Source: Bacteroidales bacterium (GTDB lineage Bacteria; Bacteroidota; Bacteroidia; Bacteroidales; UBA932). Taken from it: a DNA stretch of 64,000 nucleotides. The stretch is taken from NCBI GenBank assembly GCA_028724885.1, contig JAQYTJ010000031.1:1-64000 (forward strand), given 5' to 3'. The position numbers and the translations under genes are program-made. Positions 7,956 through 15,347 of this stretch are shown one piece after another. Position 1 is the stretch's first letter, and every line of letters begins with the position of its first letter. The notes below the pieces were generated by a model that saw only the letters and a list, made by a program, of their open reading frames with translations, searched no databases and was not told where the DNA came from.

Positions 7956-8533
7956 ATGGTTATGCTTTTAAACCCGGCGGCAGTGAGGTAAGCTTTGACT
8001 TCGTCAGGCGTGTAGGTATGCATACCGTCAATAATCTTTTCCCACTTTTCGTTGTTGCCGGAAAGGCCGTCATCTTCGTTGACGATAAGGAACTTACCAC
8101 CTAGAACCAGAACACGCCGCACTTCGGCAAAAGATCTCTCGATATCCGGCCAGAAGTAGATGGTCTCAAAGGCTGTAGCCATCGTGAATGTATTATCGGC
8201 AAAAGGCAGATGGGCTACGTTGGCCAAAAGGACCTGGCAGCGTTCATTTTTGATGGCAGCAGTGTTCACCTTGACCGACTTCTGCACCGAAACGGGGGAA
8301 TAATCCACTCCGATTACTTTGCCTTTGAGACTACGCTGCATCAGGCGCCGCAGATTGGCACCGCCACCACAGCCAATGTCAAGGATTTCTCCCTTGGAGG
8401 GTACATTGCCGAAGTCAAGGCCCCAGGAGGCCATTTCAGCGTGGGAGCCACCATTCATGCCTGCTACCATAATTTTACCCCAGAAGCCTTCCGGCTTGCA
8501 GGTGTTGCTGAAGATTTTACTGAGAAGTCCCAT
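7907..8533 (-). CDS. Class I SAM-dependent methyltransferase
   Basis: The 208-residue protein has the class I fold markers in order: motif I ILDIGCGGG (about residues 50-58), acidic GVDYS at the end of strand 2 (about 75-79), an LPFADNTFTM segment at motif post-II (about 109-118) and the VLVLGGKFLIVNE motif III region. The substrate cannot be read from sequence; the family (Methyltransf_11/25) acts on small molecules such as quinones or lipids. The start MGLLSKIFSN abuts the end of a broken small membrane-protein gene, with only one base between them, so the two probably were one operon. Confidence 0.8.
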   Translation of the reverse strand: MGLLSKIFSNTCKPEGFWGKIMVAGMNGGSHAEMASWGLDFGNVPSKGEILDIGCGGGANLRRLMQRSLKGKVIGVDYSPVSVQKSVKVNTAAIKNERCQVLLANVAHLPFADNTFTMATAFETIYFWPDIERSFAEVRRVLVLGGKFLIVNEDDGLSGNNEKWEKIIDGMHTYTPDEVKAYLTAAGFKSITIHRNEPKHWLAVTAVK

Positions 8534-8534
8534 G

Positions 8535-8716
8535 CTATTTCTTGCAGATTATAACAGAATCAATGGCGAGGAGAACGCCGATGACGGCCATGCTGGGCCC
8601 TGTTCGACAACAATACTATCTCCCCAGAAAGCGAGAAGGGCGTCAGTAAGTGAATGAATAAAGAATCCGGCAATAATGAGAAGCCAGAAGATGATTATGC
8701 GTGTTTTCTTTTCCAT
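8535..8716 (-). pseudogene. Frameshifted small membrane protein
   Basis: From ATG at 8716 the frame encodes MEKKTRIIIFWLLIIAGFF, a signal/membrane helix followed by SLTDALLAFWG, as in a family of Bacteroides membrane proteins found beside methyltransferases. After about 40 residues the hydrophobic reading moves to the next frame (SMAVIGVLLAIDSVIICKK) and stops at 8535-8537, directly before the methyltransferase ATG. The usual family members are more than twice as long, so the gene is both shortened and frameshifted. A sequencing error could explain the shift but not the missing length. Confidence 0.45.
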
Positions 8717-8819
8717 ATTGAGCGTCATTTGTTTTCTAGATATAAAGATCGTAAGTATCCTATTGACTGTCAATACCAATATGTTGCGATTCTGGGGAGT
8801 GGGCTGACCGGATTGCTAG

Positions 8820-9078
8820 TCAAAAATCAATGCTCGTGAAGTATTCCTTCTGATCCTCACGAAAGAAATCAATCGCTCGGACTGTCCGCCGGGAATCCCT
8901 TTGGGACATTCTTCAGCGCACCCTCCGTACCTAGGACAACACCGTGAGCATGGCTCTCGATGATACGGCGAAAGTCGCTCGCCGTCCATAAAATGGCCCG
9001 AATTACGGACGGGAAACGAAAAAACTCATTAGTGCCAAGCTGTCTCCATATGCTACGAGGTGCGTTACTTGCCCACGC
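8820..9078 (-). pseudogene. Fragment of a DUF2461-family protein
   Basis: On the minus strand the segment reads FPSVIRAILWTASDFRRI, then GALKNVPKGFPADSPS before a stop; shifting frame at that point recovers AIDFFREDQKEYFTSIDF to a stop at 8820-8822. The succession of a PS-LRAI helix, a K-x-V-P-K-G-F-x-x-D-SP loop and a final IDFF-x5-YF segment matches the C-terminal third of DUF2461 (TIGR02453) proteins. The N-terminal two thirds are missing, and one frameshift is present, so this is a relic. It begins immediately downstream of the bile salt hydrolase relic. Confidence 0.5.
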
Positions 9079-9415
9079 TTAGTTCTGCATCAGGGTGTCT
9101 TGCTGTACTTTCATAGGGAACGTCAGCAATTCGAGCTTTGAAGATTCTCCTTGTGCATGTCAACCGCATTGATGCGGCTGTTGTCGTTGGTTTTATAGTA
9201 ATATATTCCTTTATCAGTATTCACGCAAGACAAATATATCGTAATTTCATATTCCTCTCCCAAGCGGCAGAAGCCTCTCTGTTGCTCTACGGAGCCAAGA
9301 ATATGAGAGAACTGGCTGACGCTTGAAGACTCGTCCTCAGAGCAGACGGAGTTGAGTTTCGTGAAGGTCGCGCGCACGATGCGTGACGCGCTCGAAAGGT
9401 CTCACGGCAGCCATG
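9079..9415 (-). pseudogene. C-terminal relic of a bile salt hydrolase / choloylglycine hydrolase
   Basis: The minus strand encodes DLSSASRIVRATFTKLNS, then SVSQFSHILGSVEQQRG, YEITIYLSCVNTDKGIYYY and AVDMHKENLQ, which is the conserved C-terminal half of choloylglycine hydrolases (linear amide C-N hydrolases acting on conjugated bile salts or penicillin V). A stop codon replaces the glycine of the LPGDLSS motif near 9395, and a frameshift near 9140 is needed to reach the natural end LTFPMKVQQDTLMQN with stop at 9079-9081. The N-terminal half with the catalytic Cys2 is absent; homology breaks at about 9415, next to the stop of the following lipase-like gene. The gene is dead. Confidence 0.75.
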
Positions 9416-9417
9416 TC

Positions 9418-10062
9418 TCAGCGATCCAGGAAACCGTCGATGCTAGGCTGGAGTCCATGCCAGGTGGAGGCGTGATTTATTGGATATCGGTGCTTTTTAT
9501 GGATGGGAGCGGAGGTGCGGTAGTTGCCCAGAAACAGGTCGGCTCCGGCAATGCGGCCTTTGCCAGCCAGGTGAATCAGCCAGTCATCTGTTACCTGGTA
9601 ATCAATCGTCAATATATTTTCGGATGAACCGGCTGTCTTGATGTCCGGAGCCTGATACGGCTCGAAATGAATAATCACGTCCACTGGAAGGCCTTTCTCT
9701 AGCAGGCATCTTGCTATCCCCTCCCCGAATGCCGCCCCCATGCTGTGGGTCACGAGCCGGAAAGGCCCACTGCAGCCGCCAACTATATCTTCGAAATGCT
9801 CGTAAGCATATTCATAGCCGTCTTTCTCCCTCCGTCCAGCCTTGGAAAACAATGAATATTGTACATCGGTGAAAAAAGGTTCTGCGCTTGAATTCAGAGC
9901 CACCTTCGCAGAATCCACGAATGAGGAATCCTTCTGCCAGTATGCCATCGCACCCTTAGGTGAACCCATGCCAATCCTGCCGTTCACGAATATGAGCCTT
10001 GCCTGCCCATGAACGCCGAAACATCCAACAAGCATAATGAATATAAGAAATACTCTCTTCAT
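9418..10062 (-). CDS. Secreted lipase-like alpha/beta hydrolase
   Basis: The 214-residue protein begins with a signal peptide (MKRVFLIFIMLVGCFGVHGQ). The core contains LIFVNGRIGMG near the N-terminus and VTHSMGAAFGEGIA around residues 103-116, a T-H-S-M-G nucleophile elbow as in lipases and PGAP1-like hydrolases. A histidine near the C-terminus (HASTWHGLQ) could complete the triad. The substrate is unknown. The stop lies next to the broken end of the bile salt hydrolase relic, which suggests a deletion that joined the two regions. It is a single-gene unit. Confidence 0.6.
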   Translation of the reverse strand: MKRVFLIFIMLVGCFGVHGQARLIFVNGRIGMGSPKGAMAYWQKDSSFVDSAKVALNSSAEPFFTDVQYSLFSKAGRREKDGYEYAYEHFEDIVGGCSGPFRLVTHSMGAAFGEGIARCLLEKGLPVDVIIHFEPYQAPDIKTAGSSENILTIDYQVTDDWLIHLAGKGRIAGADLFLGNYRTSAPIHKKHRYPINHASTWHGLQPSIDGFLDR

Positions 10063-10335
10063 TACCGCAAATTTAGCAACAATTAAAGAGAGTCTGCACA
10101 GTATCTGAAGAGACTTACGGAATTATTCTCGAACCACACGACGTACCAATGGCTTGGGCATTTCCTAGTGTCCAGAATATGGAAATGCCTGAATTAGGCA
10201 GGTAAATCCATTCAGTAGATTGCAGACATATTCAATTTCCCGTACCTTGCCAACATGTGAAAATTCTTCAAGCACAAGACAGGCATAACCATGCCTCAAT
10301 ACTGAGACTGGGAGCAGATGAATGGATGACTCCTG
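10063..10335. other. Gap of 273 bp, possibly decayed coding sequence
   Basis: No intact gene. On the minus strand two frames look protein-like in succession, VLEEFSHVGKVREIEYV near 10250 and CPSHWYVVWFENNSVSLF near 10130, which could be one frameshifted remnant of unknown family. I see no RNA gene or convincing promoter. Confidence 0.25.
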
Positions 10336-11502
10336 CTACTTCTTCTCCGGCGGCAGGCTTTGGAAATTGCGCGTGGAAAAGACTTGTATCATGAATATGA
10401 GACAGAATATGATCCCAACCTTCCACGGGGCCTGCACATCGTCAGAGCCAAAGATGAACCTGCCAAGCGGAAGGACTATCAGCGGAGAGGCGAACTGGCC
10501 GAGGTACAAAGCAGCTGAAAGCATAGGCATCACTGTGGTAGCGGACTCCTTGCCACCTTTGATTGACGCAATGGTGTTAATGTAAGGCACCCCAACACCA
10601 TTGGCGATTCCAATGAATATCGAACCTGCCAGCAACGCAGCAGTTCCTGCACCGAAGGAAAAGAAACCATAGCCGATTCCTAAGAATACAGGGGCGAAAT
10701 ATTTCATCTCCACCCTGAAAAATTTCATCAGGCGTCCAAAGCCTAGACCCGAGAAGAATGCCACTACGTCGAGGCCGACCATTATGAACGTGACCGAATT
10801 AGGATGCAGAGACGTGGTCTGTAATGCCGTGATGGCGAAATTGGTGGGATAGATAAAGAATATGATCATCAGCAGCAGCATTCCAATCACGGACGGATGG
10901 AAACGAGCCAAGGTCGCGGCAGTCAGCTTAGAACCCTTGGAACTCAGCTGCTCATTCGGCAAGAACATAAGTACCAAGACAAGGGCAAAAAAACCAATAA
11001 GGTACACCAGGAAACCGTAATTCCATTTGACATTCGCCAGCAGTCCGGCAAGAAGGGTGGCAACTACTCCGCCCATCTGGTTCATCGCAGCAGAGAGTCC
11101 CATCAGATAGGCCTGCGCCTCAGGTGGGTAGTAATAGGACAACAGGCCAGTGGAAAGTGGCATTATCATGCCTACGCTTATTCCGAGCAATGCCCTGAAC
11201 ACCAGCAAGAAACCTATGCTTGTGGAAAAGAAGGCGCAGCTTCCGAAAACGATATACATCACCAATCCTATTATTGCAATCGTTCTTGTCTTAATGAGCG
11301 AAGAAAGCTTATGAAAAAAGAGATTAGTGATGATGATGAACAATGCCGGTATGCTGACTATCAGCTGGATAAGGATTGCCGGAGCATCTGAAAAATGAGC
11401 CTTGATTGCACCCAAAGCCGGGGCAATGGCTGCGCCTGTCATGACTGTCAGGAGCGACATGGACAAGATAGCGTAAGTCAGTCTTCTAGAAACTCTTACC
11501 AT
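10336..11502 (-). CDS. MFS transporter
   Basis: The 388-residue protein has about twelve hydrophobic segments. Typical major facilitator signatures are present: a basic loop after helix 2 (SSLIKTRTIAIIGLVMY) and RALLGISVGMIMPLSTGLLS at helix 4, followed by a second repeat half from about residue 205. There is no signal peptide. The substrate is not deducible. It lies 192 bases after the CbiX-like chelatase on the same strand; a TAAATTTG box at 11607-11614 could be its own promoter, so membership of the haem operon is uncertain. Export of a metal chelator or porphyrin would fit the context but is speculation. Confidence 0.8.
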   Translation of the reverse strand: MVRVSRRLTYAILSMSLLTVMTGAAIAPALGAIKAHFSDAPAILIQLIVSIPALFIIITNLFFHKLSSLIKTRTIAIIGLVMYIVFGSCAFFSTSIGFLLVFRALLGISVGMIMPLSTGLLSYYYPPEAQAYLMGLSAAMNQMGGVVATLLAGLLANVKWNYGFLVYLIGFFALVLVLMFLPNEQLSSKGSKLTAATLARFHPSVIGMLLLMIIFFIYPTNFAITALQTTSLHPNSVTFIMVGLDVVAFFSGLGFGRLMKFFRVEMKYFAPVFLGIGYGFFSFGAGTAALLAGSIFIGIANGVGVPYINTIASIKGGKESATTVMPMLSAALYLGQFASPLIVLPLGRFIFGSDDVQAPWKVGIIFCLIFMIQVFSTRNFQSLPPEKK

Positions 11503-11694
11503 AAGCGACTCGAAATTAAAACATATCGAAACCCTCAGTCACTTACAGATCCTGCAGAATTCTTTCAGCTGCCTACGATTTCATTCCGTTGCAAACAATT
11601 GCGCCGCAAATTTAAAAAATTATTTGCGAAAAAAAATTCTTGTAAATGCTTGCGATTTTTCGTTTCTGGCTGGATGGAGATGCGCAGTACGAGC

Positions 11695-12591
11695 TTATTG
11701 CTGCGCCCCTCGCCACTGTGTAGTGAGCGCTGCTATCCAATCCGCCACATCGTCGCACGAGGCGGGAAGGATTCCCATACTGGAAACGACCAGCTCAGTC
11801 TCGCTCCCGAGCCCCAAGGCATCTTTCAGTTTATGGGTTCCTCCGCGAGTCATATCGGAGATAGAAGATGAAAGATATATTCCTTGTAATATTATCCTCT
11901 TTTTGTTATTTGCTGCTTCCTGCGCCATAGGACGTATGTCGTCCGCCAGGCTGTATCCCATCTGGATCAGCTTCGCATTAACCAGATCAATGCCGGTGTT
12001 TGCCTTAAGATATTTTCCAGTTTCTTCCAGCAGGGAATCCCAGTACCCCTTCCTGAAAGGGTCGCCGTGCGCAAGGAGCAATACAGCTTCGTCCTGAGGA
12101 CTCTGCGAAAGAGACCTGACTCTGTCTAACATGGACCTCTTGATTACATCCCCGGAACTGAGCGTAGGTGCGAGAGCTATGTGAATATTCGTCCTTACCA
12201 GCCTTGTCCCCTCCTCTTCCAGCTCTTTCCTGACTTCTGGATCGTATTTAAGTCCAAGTATGTTTGGCAAATCATCCTCGGAATGGCTGCTAGGTGCGAT
12301 GAAGAGAGGGAACACGAGGGCTGAATCAATGTTTTCCCTTTCGCAGTCGGCAAAGATGCTGTAGACATCGGGCTGCGAATATTCCATCAGGGCAACCCTG
12401 ACGTAGTCAATCCCCGGAATGTCCATGGAATCCAGGCGAGCCTCAAGCATCAGCGCCGGAGCGTTCCATTTCTGGGAAGGAGAGCCATGCGCAACCACGA
12501 TCAATGCCGTCTTGGCATCGGAGAAGAAAGCTACGCAAAACAAAATGGCAGAAACTATCAGTTTATTCAATAAATTAATTTTAAGTCTCAT
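11695..12591 (-). CDS. Exported CbiX/CbiK-like chelatase
   Basis: The 298-residue protein has a signal peptide (about residues 1-27, ending FFSDA) followed by two half-domains of the sirohydrochlorin chelatase fold: LIVVAHGSPS near residues 29-38 and LLLAHGDPF near 170-178. The paired AHG motifs and the late GIYLSSSISDM segment are typical of CbiX/CbiK-type ferro- or cobalto-chelatases. Cytoplasmic members insert Fe or Co into sirohydrochlorin; a periplasmic CbiK is known in Desulfovibrio in association with haem transport. It starts 8 bases after the stop of the haem receptor gene on the same strand, so I infer a role in handling metal-porphyrin in the periplasm, possibly iron release from haem. 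Confidence 0.7.
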   Translation of the reverse strand: MRLKINLLNKLIVSAILFCVAFFSDAKTALIVVAHGSPSQKWNAPALMLEARLDSMDIPGIDYVRVALMEYSQPDVYSIFADCERENIDSALVFPLFIAPSSHSEDDLPNILGLKYDPEVRKELEEEGTRLVRTNIHIALAPTLSSGDVIKRSMLDRVRSLSQSPQDEAVLLLAHGDPFRKGYWDSLLEETGKYLKANTGIDLVNAKLIQMGYSLADDIRPMAQEAANNKKRIILQGIYLSSSISDMTRGGTHKLKDALGLGSETELVVSSMGILPASCDDVADWIAALTTQWRGAQQ

Positions 12592-12599
12592 GAATATGT

Positions 12600-14537
12600 T
12601 TATTTAAATATTTTATCAATATCTATCGCCAGGGTCAGAAGGAAGCTGGTTCCTTGAGTGAAAAGAGAGTTATATTCATACTTGTCCGGCCTGTAGCCGA
12701 AGATGTTATCGACAGTTGCCGTAGCAGTCATGAAGCCGAAGAAACGCTGTAGGAGCGAGATGCTCCAGACCTGATAGCCTGGAGAGGCTGCCTCTACGTA
12801 GTTTCCGCTCCGCCAGGAATCGAACGTGTGAAAATTGACGTGGGAAAGCCACCGGCCGTTCAAGGTAACGTCGAATGAATATTTTCTATAGCTTTTATGG
12901 TAATTTATCTGCCATGTGAGAGAGTGTGGCCTGGAATCCGAGACGTTCGGCACCCCCTTCTTAGTGATTTCGTGAAAAAGAGAATAGCTGAGCTTCCACC
13001 CCAGGCCGATGGGATAGCGAGCCGTCATGGAGGCATCCGCGCTGGCTATATTCCGCCCATCCACATTCATGTAGCGCATCGCCCCCTTCCCATTGTCAAG
13101 AGAGCTATCCCAGAGAGTCGTGATCTGGTTGTCGATGATGTTATAGAAGCCTGTAACGGTGGCATTGTAGCAGCCCAGGCTGTATTCGGCGGAGGCAGAA
13201 AAACTGTGCGTCTTCTCAGACTCCAGGTCATCGTTCCCGTAAATCTTGAAAATGTCTGCCATGTTGAAGTCCATATACATTTCTTTAAGGGTTGGTGTAC
13301 GAAAGCCTTTGGCGTACCCACCCCGAAGCTTTAAATCTCCGACCTTGTACATGGCGGAAAGCTTTGGAGTAAGCTCCAAGCCATATTTCGAGAAATAGTC
13401 TCCCCTGAATCCGCCGACGAGTTCCCAGTGAGAGCCTATCTCCCAGTCAGCCTGACAGATGACATCACCGGAAGACTGGGAGTGTGACCTGTCGGAAAAC
13501 TGGTACGACATAAGATAATCCATCATGAAATCGCCTCCGACGGTAAGAGAAATAAGATCCGAGAAAGAATGGACGTAAAGAGCCCTGAGAGAATTCTGCA
13601 TATTCCTGTAATCCCTCACGTCCTTCTTCATGGCAGGATAAAAATCGCTCTTGTCATACGTGTCGAAAACGTAGCCTATTTCCAAATTGTCTTTTCCCCC
13701 AATCTCTGCGTAGTAGCGAACACCGGCTGAAAGGTCTTTAGCGCGATCCTTAGAATATTCCGAGCTGTTCCTTTCATGGAAATAGTACCCCGCTCTGGCG
13801 GTAAGCTTCTGTCCACGCCCAAGGTCCATGATGACCTTGTCCTTGAAATTCCATTGTCTGCTGCCATAGACCAAGGTGCTGTCCGTGCGTCCCTTATCGT
13901 ACACTCGGTAAGAGCTGATCTGGTCTGTCTGTAGGTTCAGGAAGTTCGTGACTCGCTTATTGTTAAAGCTGACAGCAGCCCCATAGCGCTGCTGTCCGTT
14001 ACGGCTACCAACATGGGCATCCATATGAGCCTGCAAAGGTTCGCTGGAAGTCTTCGTGATTATGTTCACAACTGCCCCGACTGAATTGCTCCCGTACAAC
14101 GCCGAAGCCGCACCCTTCACTATTTCAATCCGCTCTATGTCGTCCACGTTCAGTCTTTGGTAGTCAGTGTTGTTCAAAGTCTCTCCTGCAAGCCTCTCGC
14201 CATCAATGAGAATCAGCACTGACTGTCCACCGAAGCCCTGCATCTGAAGCGTGACCTGCTGGTTCATAGAATATTTGAACTCGACTCCTGGTAATTCAGC
14301 CGACAAGACATCCTTTATGTTGGTGGCATCGAGCCTCTGGATGTCGGCAGACTTGATGAGCCTCGTGACCACAGGCGTGTTCGCAAGGGTTTTCTTCGTC
14401 CTGGTGCCAGTCACCACCACTTCGTCTAGGTTTAGAGATTTGGAACTGTCCGGCATCTCCGATACGGCACCGGCGTAAAGCGGCGCTGAAAGAGACAAGA
14501 TTGCACACAATGCTGTCAGCAATGTCCGCAAGCTCAT
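12600..14537 (-). CDS. hmuR: TonB-dependent haem receptor (HmuR-like)
   Basis: This 645-residue protein has a signal peptide (ending PLYAGAV), a TonB box (LDEVVVTGT, about residues 36-44), a plug with VLILIDGERL and ERIEIVKGAASALYGS motifs, and a 22-strand type barrel ending in a hydrophobic strand (LLTLAIDIDKIF). The start ATG overlaps the TGA of the HmuY-like gene (14534-14537), so translation is coupled. The identification as a haem receptor rests on this coupling with HmuY and the chelatase that follows, as in Bacteroidetes hmu loci, and on general similarity to cobalamin/haem-type receptors. I did not identify the haem-ligating histidines with confidence. Confidence 0.75.
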   Translation of the reverse strand: MSLRTLLTALCAILSLSAPLYAGAVSEMPDSSKSLNLDEVVVTGTRTKKTLANTPVVTRLIKSADIQRLDATNIKDVLSAELPGVEFKYSMNQQVTLQMQGFGGQSVLILIDGERLAGETLNNTDYQRLNVDDIERIEIVKGAASALYGSNSVGAVVNIITKTSSEPLQAHMDAHVGSRNGQQRYGAAVSFNNKRVTNFLNLQTDQISSYRVYDKGRTDSTLVYGSRQWNFKDKVIMDLGRGQKLTARAGYYFHERNSSEYSKDRAKDLSAGVRYYAEIGGKDNLEIGYVFDTYDKSDFYPAMKKDVRDYRNMQNSLRALYVHSFSDLISLTVGGDFMMDYLMSYQFSDRSHSQSSGDVICQADWEIGSHWELVGGFRGDYFSKYGLELTPKLSAMYKVGDLKLRGGYAKGFRTPTLKEMYMDFNMADIFKIYGNDDLESEKTHSFSASAEYSLGCYNATVTGFYNIIDNQITTLWDSSLDNGKGAMRYMNVDGRNIASADASMTARYPIGLGWKLSYSLFHEITKKGVPNVSDSRPHSLTWQINYHKSYRKYSFDVTLNGRWLSHVNFHTFDSWRSGNYVEAASPGYQVWSISLLQRFFGFMTATATVDNIFGYRPDKYEYNSLFTQGTSFLLTLAIDIDKIFK

Positions 14538-15170
14538 TTGACGAAGTTTATAGGATAAAGATAATCGAAGGAGATGTAGCCTTTCATATTGTAGAGCTGC
14601 GGATTCGAATATCCCGTGAACTTAATGGCAGCTACGGTCTCATCTTTCATCATAAGCAGGTAAACCTTACCAGACGAAGTGTACACGGGAGGCATCGTGC
14701 TAAGGTCTAAGTTCAGCCATTTGCCTAGCTCTGTGTTCAGAGACGTATGGGCATAAACTACTTTTCCTGCCATCATATGAGAAAGGTCCACGATTATGCT
14801 GTCTTGCACATCGCCGGCATAGCTCGATGCCAATGGCTGTGGGAAGGATCCGGATTCCACGTCGGAGAGGAACTTAGCGATGTCGTCGTAGGCCGTTTCA
14901 ATCGCACCTCCCCCGTTGGTCTTGACATCGTAACGATGAATGGCGAAATCCCAACCAGCCGGATAATTGACATCCTGGTACCCCAAGGTAACGGTGTCTT
15001 TCTGATGCAGGTTCACATACACCCAGTCTGTGTAACTCGTCGCTTTCACGTTTTCGAAGTGGTAAAGCGAAGTGGGAACCACTTTTTTTCTTGGAATCGT
15101 CATCGCAGGCACTAAAGCAGATCGCCGCGACCCCTATGATGGCGAATAAAGTTTCAGAATGTATTCTCAT
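14534..15170 (-). pseudogene. hmuY: HmuY-like haem-binding lipoprotein with frameshift in an A7 tract
   Basis: The N-terminus MRIHSETLFAIIGVAAICF ends in a lipobox FSAC followed by DDDSKKK. At a run of seven A (15083-15089 as T on the plus strand) the reading has to skip one base to continue as VVPTSLYHFENV, then WDFAIHRYDVKTNGG, MAGKVVYAHTS and VYLLMMKDETVAAIKFTGY. The WDxAxxRYDVxTNGG and KVYLLxxxD...KFTGY motifs are those of HmuY, the surface haem-scavenging lipoprotein. Removing one A restores a full-length protein of about 211 residues. This may be a phase-variable tract, a true mutation or a sequencing error. It is the first gene of the haem operon. Confidence 0.75.
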
Positions 15171-15290
15171 ATTGCGTTTGTTTGTTAATTTGGTAATGCA
15201 AAAGTCAAAAAACTCATGCTCGTTATCAATACCGAATTCTGATGATTTTGCCACCATGCCAAGTCTAAGGCAGACTGCCTCATGGCTTCA

Positions 15291-15321
15291 TTTTTTATTA
15301 TCCATTAATATGCTAACTTTG
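15291..15321 (+). promoter_or_regulatory. Promoter of the TonB receptor/DUF4249 operon
   Basis: A T-rich -33 region (TTTTTT, 15291-15296) and a perfect -7 box TAACTTTG (15314-15321), 17 bases apart, precede the ATG at 15348. This matches the Bacteroidetes consensus and would leave a leader of about 20 bases. Confidence 0.6.
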
Positions 15322-15347
15322 TTTTCTTAATTCGGAAAATTTTAGAT

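Noticed and set aside
15083..15089. Programmed -1 frameshift in the hmuY-like gene
   Set aside because: The needed shift is +1 (skip one base), and the codon phase does not match the A-AAA-AAG type slippery heptamer. Indel or slippage is the simpler reading.
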